NCBI GenBank assembly: GCA_036571765.1
Contig: BROE01000009.1
Coordinates: 6,211,646 to 6,275,645, forward strand
DNA from: Plecoglossus altivelis
Lineage: Eukaryota > Chordata > Actinopteri > Osmeriformes > Plecoglossidae
Length of the DNA: 64,000 nt
Direction: 5' to 3'
In this document: piece after piece, positions 1-11,045 of the stretch
How the letters are laid out: every line of letters begins with the position of its first letter
How positions within the stretch are numbered: position 1 is the first letter of the stretch
Made by a program: the position numbers and the translations under genes
The notes under the pieces: generated by a model
What the model was told of the DNA's origin: nothing
The model's database searches: none
The model's input: only the letters and a program-made list of their open reading frames with translations

Positions 1-391
1 ACCACACTGGCTTCTATTGTGGCCTACTTTCACACTCGCCTGCTTTCAAAGACACTTCAGAAGAATTTTTGTTTCCATTTAACATTTTATCTGTTACATA
101 AAGGACAGACAAAATACACAATTTGAAAGGTAAAACAGGACACAGATCTGGGAATTATGACAAAACCTTTTTTGAAACTTAAAAGTATAGTTCAAAAGAT
201 ATATTGTCATAATTTTGTTAACAGCTGTAATAGTTAATAATGACATTAGGTTAAGGACAGTCCAATTAATGAATATTCAGTGTCTACACTTTGCAGGTAC
301 AGTTTTCGTCAATTCCTGTACCAGTTTTGATTTGCAGTGATTTAATTTGTCCTGTTGCAGTGGTCTCAGTCTCCCCTGGCTGTGCGCTATA

Positions 392-425
<34 letters not shown>

Positions 426-665
426 CCGCTCCTCCTCCCCCATCAAGACATAGCGTATTTATAGTTGAGCTGAAAACCTACTTTAAGACAAAGATCACAA
501 GCTTCAGTAAAGAAAAATGAAAGCAATATATGCATTTTTAATTACTGTACGAATTATGTAATGATTCTGTTGCCTGAGAAAGGTGCCATTTGAAAATGAG
601 CATGAATCTTTTAGCGTATTTTATGGAGATAATGACTAAAACTTTAACAGGAAATGTCTTCCCAG
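1..665 (+). other. grm1 intron (partial) with poly-C run
   Basis: This is the 3' part of the intron before the first visible grm1 exon. No upstream grm1 exon is recognisable. The only notable feature is an uninterrupted run of 31 C at 393-423. Confidence 0.7.
393..423. repeat. Poly-C homopolymer, 31 bp
   Basis: This is an uninterrupted C tract followed by GGCCGCTCC. Such tracts can fold as an i-motif (C strand) or G-quadruplex (G strand). They are also prone to length error in assembly, so the exact length is uncertain. Confidence 0.9.
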
Positions 666-1032
666 GTTGTGAAACCATCCAACTGCGCTATCTGGAGTGG
701 GGAAACCCAGAGTCCATAGTCCAGGTAGTGTTCTCATGCTTGGGCATCCTGGTCACATCCTTCGTCACCTTCATCTTCGTTCTGTACCGCGACACACCTG
801 TGGTGAAGTCTTCCAGCCGGGAGCTGTGCTACATCATCCTGGCGGGCATCTTTCTGGGCTATCTCTGTCCCTTTACGCTGATCGCCCGACCCACCGTGTT
901 CTCCTGCTACCTGCAGCGCCTCCTGGTGGGCCTCTCGGCCGCCATGTGCTACTCCGCCCTGGTCACCAAGACCAATCGCATTGCCCGTATCCTGGCCGGC
1001 AGTAAAAAGAAGATCTGCACCCGGAAGCCCAG
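666..1032 (+). CDS. grm1: grm1 exon: start of 7TM domain (TM1 to about TM3)
   Basis: The acceptor cccag lies just before GT-TGT, which completes a Gly codon begun in the previous exon; the donor is gtctgt after CGGAAGCCCAG. It encodes CETIQLRYLEW through KKICTRKPR. Translation upstream of 666 is intron read-through, so the ATG at 590 is not a start. Confidence 0.93.
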
Positions 1033-3089
1033 GTCTGTCTGTCAGTTGATGCTGTCTATGTGTACGTTCAGCTGTTTATAACATCTGCCTGCCTGACTGC
1101 CTGCCAGTCTGTCTGTTGGTCTACTTGTTTATCTATTCATCCAGCCTGTCTGTCTGTTTTATATAGCTTGTCTAATTGTCTGTCAGTTTGTAAAGCTTGT
1201 CTGCGTGTTGATATATCTGCAGCTTGATTTTGTAATATAAAACTCTCTCTCCAGGTTCATGAGTGCATGGGCCCAGGTGGTCATTGCCTCCATCTTGGTC
1301 AGTGTCCAGCTCACCCTCGAGGTTACCCTGATCATCCTAGAGCCACCCGAGCCCATAAAGTCGTACCCCAGCATCCGTGAGGTCTTCCTCATTTGCAATA
1401 CCAGCAACGTGGGCATGGTTGCTCCGCTGGGCTACAACGGCCTGCTGATCATGAGCTGCACCTACTATGCCTTCAAGACACGCAATGTGCCCGCCAACTT
1501 CAATGAGGCCAAGTACATTGCCTTCACCATGTACACCACCTGCATCATCTGGCTAGCCTTCGTGCCTATCTACTTCGGCTCCAACTACAAGATCATCACC
1601 ACCTCTTTCTCTGTCAGTCTGAGCGTCACGGTAGCGCTGGGCTGCATGTTCACACCCAAGATGTACATCATAATCGCCAAGCCAGAGAGAAACGTCCGCA
1701 GTGCCTTCACCACCTCCGACGTGGTGCGCATGCATGTTGGTGACGGCAAGATTACCTGCCACAGCAACAGCCTGCTGAACATGTTCAAGAGGAAGAAGAA
1801 CTCAGGCAACGCCAAGTGAGTTCCTGTGTTTCAGTACTCCCCTGGTCCAGAGGCACCTTGGGGATGCTGGTTCAGGCTCGCTGTAATTCCCTCTCAGAGC
1901 ACCTGTAGCAGACATGGCCTTGTGCAGGTTTAATTAAACAACAATGTGATATTTGATCTGTCAGTGGGAGACAATTAAAACCAGCATCCTCAAGAGTACT
2001 AATGGATCGCAGAGGGGCTGAAGATAACCGTGGAATAATGCAGTAAATCACCTCATACTAGATATTTACTATTTATTTATCTTAAACATTTAAATTGATT
2101 TAAACATATCACTTTGTATCAACATAGTTATATAGTTTGTAACTTTTTACATGAACCAGAAATGCTGTTGTTGTCTCCACTTTTCTGAGTTCTTGTGAAA
2201 TAACAGCCATCTTTATTCTGTTCATAGTTCTAATGGAAAGTCTGTGTCATGGTCTGAACCAGGTTCAAGACATCCTCCAAAAGGGGATCACATGTGGCAC
2301 AGACTGTCAGTGCATGTGAAGAGACAGGAGTCAGGTTCCAATCAGATGGCGGTCATCAAACCCTTAACTAATAACTACCATAACACAGCTCTAGAGTTCT
2401 CAGACCTCAGCACCAAGACGCTGTACAATGTGGCTGAGGAGGATGAGAACGACCCAATCCGATACAATTCCCCTAGTCCCCCCATGATGGCTCATGGGCA
2501 GATGCCTGCTGGCGGGCCTATGAAAGAGGTGGACAAGGATGATATGGAGTTCCATACCCCGGAGCGCCTGCAGCAAGGTAGCTTGCTCCAACAACACGTC
2601 ATTATGGATCACCTCCAGGGGGTGGGGGGACAGTTCAACAGTGATGTTCCCCAGCTCAGTGACATGATCAGTCTGCCGGATCCTATGGTGGGAGGGGGCC
2701 GGCCAGTGTATCTCCAACCCCACCTTATCCAGCAGCACCAGGTGTTGCCCTTGGAGATGGACCCCTTTGATGAGGAATCCATCTCCGTCATGGATGAGGA
2801 AGAGGAGAAGGAGCTAGAGGAGGAGTTGGAAGAGGAGCAGTTTGGTCTCCTCCACGGATACATGTACGACAACGCCCAGATTCATGATGAGGAGGAGTTG
2901 GTTCAGGTCAAACTGGTAATGGAGAACTCCTTGTCCCTAATGCCTCCTTCCCCATTTCGCGATTCTATGGGGATAGAGAACCCCTTTCCCAACTCCCCTG
3001 TGTCTGAGTCAATCTTGTGCACCCCTCAGAGTGTGACCTATGCTTCTGTCATCCTCAGAGACTACAAACAAAGTTCCTCAACTCTTTAA
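666..3089 (+). CDS. grm1: Metabotropic glutamate receptor 1, C-terminal part (last three coding exons)
   Basis: Class C GPCR for glutamate; group I mGluRs couple to Gq/phospholipase C at postsynaptic membranes. The three exons join in phase and give the end of the cysteine-rich linker, all seven membrane segments and the full cytoplasmic tail. Group I hallmarks are the first intracellular loop (YRDTPVVKSSSREL) and the segment NVPANFNEAKYIAFTMYT. It is mGluR1 rather than mGluR5 because of TSDVVRMHVGDGK after TM7, NANSNGKSVSWSEPG at the tail junction, and the ending YASVILRDYKQSSSTL. The extracellular ligand-binding exons lie left of the window. Teleosts often have grm1a and grm1b; I cannot tell which this is. 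The splice to the long tail gives the mGluR1a-type (alpha) isoform. The frame is intact throughout. Confidence 0.95.
1255..1815 (+). CDS. grm1: grm1 exon: TM4-TM7 and proximal tail
   Basis: It follows ctctctccag. The first G completes the Arg of KPR, then FMSAWAQVVIAS continues the receptor. It carries the TM7 region (SVTVALGCMFTPKMYIIIAK) and the proximal tail GDGKITCHSNSLL. The exon ends GCC AA before gtgagt, and the next exon supplies T to complete Asn. Reading on through the donor gives a stop immediately, which confirms the splice. Confidence 0.94.
2228..3089 (+). CDS. grm1: grm1 terminal exon: cytoplasmic tail with Homer and PDZ ligands
   Basis: It begins after ttcatag and encodes 286 residues to TAA at 3087-3089. 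The Homer EVH1 ligand PPSPF is at 2943-2957. The last four residues SSTL (3075-3086) are a class I PDZ ligand. An acidic run (EEEEKELEEELEEEQ) occupies about 2800-2840, as in mammalian mGluR1a. The middle of the tail differs from mammals and lacks their poly-Pro/poly-Gln stretches. Confidence 0.95.
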
Positions 3090-3564
3090 AAGATACACTG
3101 TATCCTGTAAATATTGTGAATTCTGTTTTGTATCTGATGACTTGTCTACTTAAAAAATTGTGTGAGCTGGTGACTTGGTGAATTAGGACAAATTCTGTAA
3201 CATCAGTGGAAGTGACTTTGTAAACCCCATTTTAATTATTGCTTTAGAGAATACACCCATCACAAAGTATGGTTGTGTAATAATTTGCCCACTTGACGGC
3301 TGTCTCAAAATGTGCTTTGAATTTCATAGAATACTAGGAAGGTGAATGCTAAGATGTGTCTGCATAATGCTTTATGATTATCAGAGTAAATAGGATACAA
3401 CAGTAAACTGTGTAAACATAACATATATAGGAACTAAGGTATACACTGTCTAACTTGAAATTAATAATAATAATGTATTTGTTCATGAGAGGAATGTGTT
3501 CTTTATTAATATCCCCCTCCAAAAAGTATCTCATTTAGGTTGTTTATTGTGAAGAAGCAATAAA
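3090..3564 (+). other. grm1: grm1 3' untranslated region to first poly(A) signal
   Basis: This is AT-rich sequence after the grm1 stop without an open frame. A canonical AATAAA lies at 3559-3564 and is a plausible cleavage signal. Real transcripts may extend further. Confidence 0.5.
3559..3564 (+). promoter_or_regulatory. Candidate polyadenylation signal AATAAA of grm1
   Basis: It is an AATAAA hexamer 470 bp past the stop codon. No transcript evidence is available. Confidence 0.4.
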
Positions 3565-3927
3565 GCATTAATTGTCTTGATGAATGCAGAATTCATACGT
3601 AGTTAAATCATTTACGAATTGCCATACTAAAGGAAAAAAGAGCTGTATCAAGATTGTTGTCTGTCTTTAAGAATAGGTTAAAGTGCCACATACCCACCAT
3701 TTTGCTATATTTTTTTTTACATGTGTCTAATTTCTGTATTCCAATTAATTCGATTTTTATGATTCTTTTCATGATGAGTCAATACGTGTGCTTGTGTAGT
3801 ACAGGACACTTAGTATTAAAAAAATGTCAAGGGTTTTGTCTGAAATGTCCAACTTTTGCTAGATGCAAAACTGATCTACTTGTAGCTTTCATTGTGCTTG
3901 TTGGGTTAGTACAGGATAACGACTTTC

Positions 3928-4002
3928 ACCAAGTAACGATTTACCAAGTAATAATTTACCAAGTAATGATTTACCAAGTAATAATTTACAAAGTAATGAT
4001 AC
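3928..4002. repeat. 15-bp tandem repeat, five units
   Basis: Five near-identical units of accaagtaatgattt lie head to tail and vary at one or two positions. They sit in otherwise featureless AT-rich intergenic DNA (3565-4800), where I see no gene. Confidence 0.8.
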
Positions 4003-4802
4003 TATACAGTAGTGAGACAACAATGGCTGTTAACATTAAGAGACAGGCTTTATATTAATACCAACATTTTTTATGCGTTTCTGTTCTGTCATTATATTGA
4101 ATTGCCTTACACAGTTGTGTAATTAATTTAAATGTATTAAAATGTTTATGGGTTTGCTTGTGAATTACCAGACTTTAATTTGCTTAATTACTTTGATTCG
4201 GTTAACTTGGCCAGTGAAGAGAAATAATTTCTTCTCAGTATAGAATTCATAGTGAGAGCATCTGAAAATACACAGACAGGATTTTACTTTGGAGTAGATA
4301 TGAAAAGAGATGTTTTGAAGATGTTGTTCATTGTCTGTCATTAAATAAGTAGTACAGAGCAACTGAACAGTTTTGCGACTCCAGTTTTAAGACATTGGAA
4401 ATAGAATATCACACAGGCTAGTGCATGAAATTGTGCCCCAATTTGCAGTCAATATGTTTAGACAGCAATACATGTTGTTCAATAGGCAACCAATGAAGTT
4501 GAAAGCTGCCAAGATTAACTGATTTATATCCTTGACATTATTTTTAGTTACCATTTTATTGATAGTTTCAGTTTGCTTAACATGGAACCACAAGCAATTT
4601 TATTTCAGAAAATAATTGGATGTCTTTTTAAAATGCTCTGTAGCGCTTCACTGCATTTCAATATCTCTTTCTATCAGATTTCAAATGTCATTCCTAATCT
4701 CAAATTCTGTCTGAAGGTGAGGAGCACTGTAGAAAAACTTTCTGAATTTAAAAGGTGGGAGTGTTGTTTTCAACATGACAAAAATATCTACTTCAGAGTA
4801 CA

Positions 4803-5225
4803 TTACATGGGTGCATGGTGGCAGTGCGGTTAGAGCCCTTGCCTCCCAGGAAGGAGATCATCATGGGTTCAATTCTTGGGCCAAATCTAACATCACATGA
4901 TCTCTCTGGGTGGAGTCTGCATGTCCTCCCCATGTTACAGTGGGTTCTCTCCGGGCACTCTAGCTTCCTCCCACTGTCCAAAAACATGCATGTGATAGGT
5001 TAATTGGTACATTAAGAAATTGCCCCTAGAGAGTGGATGTGTGAGTGAATGGTTGTCTGTGTCTCTGTGTTAACCCTGCGACTTGCTGGCCCCAGTCCAG
5101 GGTGTACCCTGCCTATGGCCTGAAAGCTACTGGGTTAGGCTCCAGTCGCCCATGACCCCTAAATGGGAACAAGCAGCACTGCAATTCCTCCCAGGGATTA
5201 GCAGTAGACAATGGATGGATGGACT
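4803..5225 (+). mobile_element. tRNA-headed SINE-like fish repeat with (ATGG)n tail
   Basis: The head resembles a Pol III promoter: A-box-like TGGCAGTGCGGTTAGAG, then B-box-like GGGTTCAATTC about 40 bp on. The body holds phrases common in fish repeats, such as tggagtctgcatgtcctccc and gtgaatggttgtctgtgtc. It ends in an atggatggatgg tail. The sequence is degenerate and probably old. The family name is not assigned. Confidence 0.65.
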
Positions 5226-5406
5226 ACTTTACAGTGTGGAAATTAGACAAAAGGAAGGTTAGACTGTTCATTGGAGCCCCCATTGTCTTTCCCAACAAAT
5301 GCGACCAGACAGGAAGATACATAATGTATATTACTTTTGAGGTCACATTCTGCAAGAAGCAAGGATTTTTGGGCTAGTTAGAAACTTCAGCAAAGGTGTG
5401 CATATG

Positions 5407-5747
5407 AGTGACGTATTGTCAAGTATGGTTACCCATACTCAAAATTTGCCTCTGCATTTAACCCATCTAGGTGCACACACAGCAGTGAGAAGTAGGCAAC
5501 CGCATGCATGCACGCACGCACGCACAGTGAACATACACCCAGAGCAGTGGGCAGCTATTGCTCCAGCGCCCGGGAAGCAATTGGGGGTTTGGTGCCTTGC
5601 TTAAGGGCACCTCAGTTATAGTATTTAAGGCAGAGAGAGTGCTGTTTATTCACAATCCCCACCTTCAATTCCTGCTGGTGCGAGAATCGCACCAGCAACT
5701 TGAAGGTTACGAGCCCAACTCCCTAACCATTAGGCCACGACTTCCCC
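5407..5747 (-). mobile_element. tRNA-derived SINE, copy A (full-length type)
   Basis: Read on the minus strand it starts with a tRNA-like head: GTCGTGGCCTAATGGTTAG (A box) then GGTGCGATTC (B box), followed by a conserved body of about 270 bp. The body includes gggcagctattgctccagcg, seen again near 8880 and 57920. A short CA/CG-rich run lies inside at 5505-5525. It is one of four copies in this window. Confidence 0.8.
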
Positions 5748-7607
5748 AGTATTAGTACATTATTTTACTCGTCTATAATTTTGCTTTGCTTTACATTGTA
5801 GCTACACATACTTTATAGTAATTTAAAGAATTTCATGTCACAGTCATGTAATTGTTTTACTAATTATACTATGCAGTTCATGTTCAAACTCAAACTATAT
5901 TGTACCTTCACATTTAAGGGGTCAGAGTGAATGTAGGGATAAAAAAACTATTTTCTTTAGTTTGCCCAAACTTCAGACCAATATCAATAATGAGGAGGCG
6001 TGTGTTCTCATGGTGGATGATCATACTGCTGACCACTCACTGGACAAGTGACCAATCTTTGTCCATTGAAGAGCACCATGGGAACAAGATCAAAGTGAAG
6101 CAGGAGGCCATGGTTACTCTGCACCAACCTCTATGCTGTGAGCTATGTGGAGACCATCTTTATAAAGCAGAGAGCCAGACTACAGCAGAGTTGTGTGTTT
6201 GTGCTTTGCATTGCGCTCATCCACTGACAGACTATTCCTGTGACTATTATTTCTCCAAATTTGTAAAGGGAAGTGTTGCTCCAAGCAAGGTACCAGCTTT
6301 CCCCCTGCAGTATAATCTTCATAACAGATATAATGCTTCCTTAGCAATGCTTGTGTGGGTTGTTTCATGAACACCTCCGTAAAGAAGATTGAAATGATCT
6401 ACCATGTTAATTCTGTGATACAGTAAACAGACCTATACAGAGCAGCATGATACAATGCATGCTTGGAGAAGGCTGTGACACTCTCTTCACACTACAACCA
6501 CATTGAACATGGAGGTAGTCAGGTATGGCCCATTTTTGCAGATGTTTGCTTGATGAAATACATTGTCTAAAACTGCTGAATGCCACAACACCCTCTATGG
6601 ATATGTGTAATCTCAATAAGGGATTAATTGCCATTGCAATCAGTTTTGGTTAAAATGTCCAGATAAACTCGACAGTACAGTGAAAAGTCACCAAAACACC
6701 TCCACCGCAAATCAAGCCTGTGAATTCAGCAGTATGTGGCAGAAATTATAGAGGACTATGGGAGAGCTATGGTCCCCTACGCATCAGACAGTAACTGGAC
6801 ATGAGACATTGTGGTCACAAAAAAGTGAAGACAGAATCGTGATCACAGTTTCTAAAACGATTATTTTTGTTACACTAAGAAAGGAGAGGAGAGGATTACA
6901 AAATAAAAACTTGTTCAGTGGTTCAGGTTGCATACGTAATCCTGATAGTTGTTTGTTACCGTTTTTTGCATTCAGTGAAAGCAAAACCTTGAACCTTATA
7001 TTTGCTGACATGCTGTATATTAGTGGCTGGTTATTTTTACACAGCCATCTGTTATTTGCTATCCCTTAGTTCTACTTTGCTCTGTCCTTGCTGTGTGTCT
7101 AGGGAACTGTTCTATATACCCGTGTTCACTGTGCCTCTACCCAGCACCACCAACATTGAGGTTCCTGCAATGTTTCCAAAATGTTGTGGGGTGATATTTT
7201 CTCACCAGGAACCTTGAGAAAACCATGGCAGGCAACCTTTGAATAGTTGATTGGTGTGTTTCTATCACAGACACATTTACTGAGTGTACTTTACCTTGTG
7301 TGATTAATGTGCTTAAAAGCATGTGACGGAGTGGCAACAACTATATTGGGATGTTATGTCCTAGATACACAAGACCTAGATTCTGAAGTCAAGCAAGGAC
7401 GTTGCCCTCATTTGGTTCCAATCTGGACAAACAATAAAAACTCCTATAGACAACAAATTATTATTTTCAAGATTATACACAGTTCACCTGATAGACTGTT
7501 CTTATGTGAAAATGATACCAATTCTACCATCCAACAACTGTGGAAAAAAGCGGACGTGTTTATTATCATACTAATACTGGGCTATGCAAATCATACTAAA
7601 TATTAAA
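5748..7607. other. Intergenic, no recognisable gene or named repeat
   Basis: This interval between grm1 and stxbp5 has only short unrelated frames. I looked here in particular for rab32 (Ras-like GTPase motifs) and adgb exons and saw neither. Confidence 0.5.
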
Positions 7608-8010
7608 TAGTTCAATCAGGAGAAACCTGGGAAGTTGGAGTGAGTTTGTTAACAGATATAAATGTATTACAATTATGTGGGCATAGACCCCGAGGCAATT
7701 ATAGATTAAAGGGGCCTGCCCTGCATAAGAATAAGAATCCCCCGTGGAATCCCGACACTAGTGGCGGTGGCAGCAGTCGATGAGGCGAAGGCCAGACACC
7801 TGCCGGTGGCGGGGAGGCGGAGGGCCGCGCACTTGATTGCATGGAAAAACTAAACAAGAAGAGAATCGTATTTAAAAGGCACGAAATAATAGTGATAGGC
7901 TGAAGCGATAATGGAGATTGACAGCGTTAATTGATAGTGCCATCACTAAACAATGCGGAACCGTATGACCACAGAGTAAAGAGTTCCTAGCGGCGGGGCG
8001 AGAGAGATAA
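7608..8010 (+). repeat. DIRS/Ngaro-type terminal repeat, left arm of an inverted pair
   Basis: It opens with tcaatcaggagaaacctggg and runs through ctagtggcggtggcagcag, atggaaaaactaaacaag and gacagcgttaattgatag. The same succession occurs at 31035-31521, where it flanks a tyrosine-recombinase retroelement. GC is much higher than in the flanks. Confidence 0.6.
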
Positions 8011-8159
8011 ATTATATGATGTGTCCTAGTGCGGTTTTGCTTGATCGAACTTGCGCAACTTGCGCTTCACCCTGTTTCATGCGAGTGGCGCGCGCTCCCG
8101 CCGAGGTTGTGCATCGGTTGTATAACACGATCTTTGCACTCGAACACGACATATAACTC

Positions 8160-8505
8160 TATCCCTCTCTCGGTACGCTGCTATGAACGCTTTTTCTTTC
8201 TATCGGACGTCATCCGGGTTCAGCATTGTCTGGTGCTGACGTCTATCAATTAGCGCTGTCAATCTTCATTGTAGCTGTCAGCTTCATTGTAGCTGTCAGC
8301 TTACGAATCTCTCCTTGTTGAGTTTGCCATCTCTCCTTGTTTAGTTTGTCCATGCTCCCCGCCCGCTCCCCGCCCGCTCCCCGCCCGCTCCCCGCCAGCT
8401 CCCCGCCAGCTCCCTGCCAGCTCCCCGCCAGGTGTCTTGTCTTCGCCTCATCTGACCGGATCATCGGCTGCTGCCACTACCACCTGTATCTGGACTATGC
8501 AGTTG
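8160..8505 (-). repeat. DIRS/Ngaro-type terminal repeat, right (inverted) arm
   Basis: The reverse complement gives gtagtggcagcagccgatga, then an 11-bp minisatellite, catggacaaactaaacaag, and gacagcgctaattgatag. This is the order of 7740-7970 read inverted. The arms enclose about 150 bp and leave no internal coding region, so this is a deleted or palindromic remnant. Confidence 0.6.
8354..8430. repeat. 11-bp GC-rich minisatellite, seven units
   Basis: Seven head-to-tail units of gctccccgccc or gctccccgcca lie within the right inverted arm. The left arm has only a short tggcggggaggcgg at the matching place, so the expansion happened in this copy. Confidence 0.85.
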
Positions 8506-8511
8506 ATTCTT

Positions 8512-10003
8512 CTATTAGATTAGATTAGATTCAAATTCATTGTCATAACATATGTATAAATACAAGGAAACGAAATACAGTTTAGCATCCAATCAGATGC
8601 GCAAGAGAAGCAGTTTTAATTGCAATATTGAAAGTACAAATAGACAGATTAGCAACAAATAATAAATATATATAATATATTGGTAAAATAAATGTGCAAG
8701 TATATAGTTGCAGTATGGACTATATGCAGAGGTGTTTATGTACATATGGAGGAGTCAGTGGAGAGATGTATTGTCAAGTATGGTTACCCATACTCGAAAT
8801 TTACCTCTGCATTTAACCCATCCAAGTGCACACACAGCAGTGAGTAGTGGGCAACTGCACGCACACTGAACATACACCTGGAGCAGTGGGCAGCTATTGC
8901 TCCAGCGCCTGGGAAGCAATTGGGGGTTCGGTGCCTTGCTCAAGGGCACCTCAGTCATGGTATTGAAGGCAGAGAGGGTGCTATTTATTCACAATCCCCA
9001 CCTTCAATTCCTGCTGGTGCAAGAATTGAACCAGCAACTTGAAGGTTACAAGCCAGACTCCCTAACCATTAGGCCACGACTTCCCCACACAGTGGGGGAC
9101 AGGGTTCTGTAGGGATACAGTTGTGGGGAAGAAGCTATTGCTGAACCTACTGGTTTTGGTTTGAAGGCTCCTGAAGCGCCTTTTGGAGGGTAGCAGCTGG
9201 AAGAGACTGTGGGCATGATGGGAGGGGTCTTTGAGAATGCTGTGTTCCCAGTGTAGACATCTCTTTTACTGGACACCCTTAAAAGCAGGACATGTAGTCC
9301 CTGATGAGTTAAGAAGTTTTCACCACCCACAGCAGTGTCCTATACCAGACTGTAATACTCTGTAATGCTCTCAATCACACAGTGGTAGAAGTTACCTTGT
9401 ATGTCAGCCGCCAGGTAGTTCTTCAGTGTTCTCAAAAAAAATAAGCGCTGTTGGGGCTACTTAACCGGCTGGAGGTGTTGCTTGTCCGGGACAAGTCATT
9501 TGAAATATAGATCCCCAGGAACCTTAAGCTGGAGACACATTCAACAGCCATACTGTTGAAATGGATGGAGTCTCCTTTCTTTTTCATGAAGTCCATAATG
9601 AGCTTTTTAGTTTTCTTGGTGTTCAGGAGCAGGTCATTGTCAGCTTGGCCAGGTCCTCAACCTCGGCCCTGTAGTCCGACTCATCGTTGTCCTTTAATGA
9701 GTCCGATCACTGTGGTGTCATTTACAAACTTGATGATGGAGTTAGATCCATACACAGACCTGCAGTCATGGGTGAAGAGGGAGTAGAGGGACAGGCTCAT
9801 CACAGAGCCCTGAGGTATGCCAGTGTCAACGTCCTCTGTCCAGTTGCGTAGGGAGTAGGGATTCCAAGATCCCCAAGTTTACTGGTTAAATTGGATGGAG
9901 TAACTGTGTTGAATGCCGAGCTGAAATAAATGCCTCTCTGCTGGGCAGACGCCCTTTGCTCCATAATTCCCTTGGAGTCCAAGCCCAAACACTTTTGGTA
10001 CAT
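8512..10003 (-). pseudogene. Non-LTR retrotransposon (LINE) 3' half, reverse transcriptase remnant
   Basis: On the minus strand, 10003 to about 9090 encodes a decayed reverse transcriptase: FSSAFNTVTPSNLTSKLGDLG, then ILQGSVMSLSLYSLFTHDC and the catalytic-box relic KFVNDTTVIGLI (usually FADDTTV). Frameshifts and stops break it, and the catalytic Asp pair is changed to ND. The 3' end is marked by attag repeats (about 8513-8530), as expected for L2/Rex-like elements. A SINE splits the 3' part. The element is 5'-truncated and dead. Confidence 0.75.
8764..9087 (-). mobile_element. tRNA-derived SINE, copy B, inside a LINE remnant
   Basis: Same family and orientation as copy A. The minus-strand head is GTCGTGGCCTAATGGTTAG with B box GGTTCAATTC. 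It lies between the LINE 3' tail (8512-8760) and the LINE coding remnant (from about 9090), so it inserted after the LINE. Confidence 0.85.
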
Positions 10004-11045
10004 TTAAATTAGTAAATAAACTCACTTTACCATACAAGGTCTCTCCTGATTGAACAGCTGGTCTTAGAAGTACAGCAAATGATGGTTCTTCAGATGTGAA
10101 GAACTCACGGAAAACCCAGAGAAAGGGTTGAGAAGGCTACAAAACAACCATGCAAGCAGGCTCCCTTCTACAAAATAATTGAAATCTCTTGTATAGTAAT
10201 TTTATAGTAATATTTAAATAATAAAAATTGAGTAATTCAAATATGTGGATATTGTGTAGGTCTTTTTGAGACACCTTAAGTGAGAAAATAGATTGTTGGT
10301 AGGCCAAATCCCTCGTGTCGACATTGTGTTGAAGATGAGTAGGCAGAGACATCTAGTGGGGGATGTAGGTATAGAAAATAAAAACAAACGAACTCAAGTT
10401 AAATATACCTTAATACACATAGAATAGTGCCGCTGTCACATACATGCAGTGCAATGGGCCCTAAAACCGATTCACCGGTCACCCCATGAGATAAGACAAG
10501 AATATTCAAGATTGCTTCTCGCGTCAGATCACGAAAATACAGTAAGATCTTGATTTATATTGTTCCAAACATTACCCAACAAAGTGATCTTTGCATACAT
10601 TTCGTCGACCATGTTTAGTGGGACAGCAAGTGAATAGAATTGACTCCCTACACGTCTCTTTAGTCTAGACATCCGGGTGTTCAGACGCAACCTAACAGCG
10701 CATACTCTAGTCCTTGCTGCAGTTTATTTCGTTTCCGTGTTTAGCTACTTGCTCAGTTTTGCCTGTCTGAGGAGCTCACGGAAACCATTGAGTCCGACCG
10801 AAAACGTCAATACAACAATGTCCGTGGTTCAAAATTGATATCGTAGAAGACAAAATCAATGTTTATTTGCGGATCAGCTGGTTGCGTTGCTATGATGAAA
10901 TGGAGAGAGCAGTGACAACACCATCTGTAACGTGAGATTCACAGAGCAATGTATTAACAATACGTCTTTAACGAGCACCCCATAAATTGATCGTGGCACC
11001 GTTGATCGTTCTGTTCAGTTTCATACTCGTCTATATTGTGGAAGA
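10004..11045 (+). other. stxbp5: stxbp5 upstream region and probable 5' UTR
   Basis: No gene or clear repeat is seen. The last few hundred bases before the stxbp5 start should hold its promoter and 5' UTR. Short upstream ATGs occur (10817 and 10858), each with a stop within 20 codons. No TATA box could be assigned. Confidence 0.4.

Noticed and set aside
590..1081. Open frame starting with ATG at 590 and ending at 1081 as a 163-residue protein
   Set aside because: Only 666-1032 is the grm1 exon; both ends are intron read-through beyond clear splice sites.
2400..2872. Long minus-strand frames opposite the grm1 tail exon
   Set aside because: They are shadows of a strongly conserved + strand coding exon.
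5695..5747. Possible functional tRNA gene on the minus strand
   Set aside because: A and B boxes are present but the cloverleaf is incomplete and the same head occurs in three copies with a SINE body.
8040..8160. CpG-rich patch near 8.1 kb as the stxbp5 promoter island
   Set aside because: It is the centre of an inverted repeat remnant 3 kb upstream of the start codon, so its GC content is more simply explained by the mobile element.
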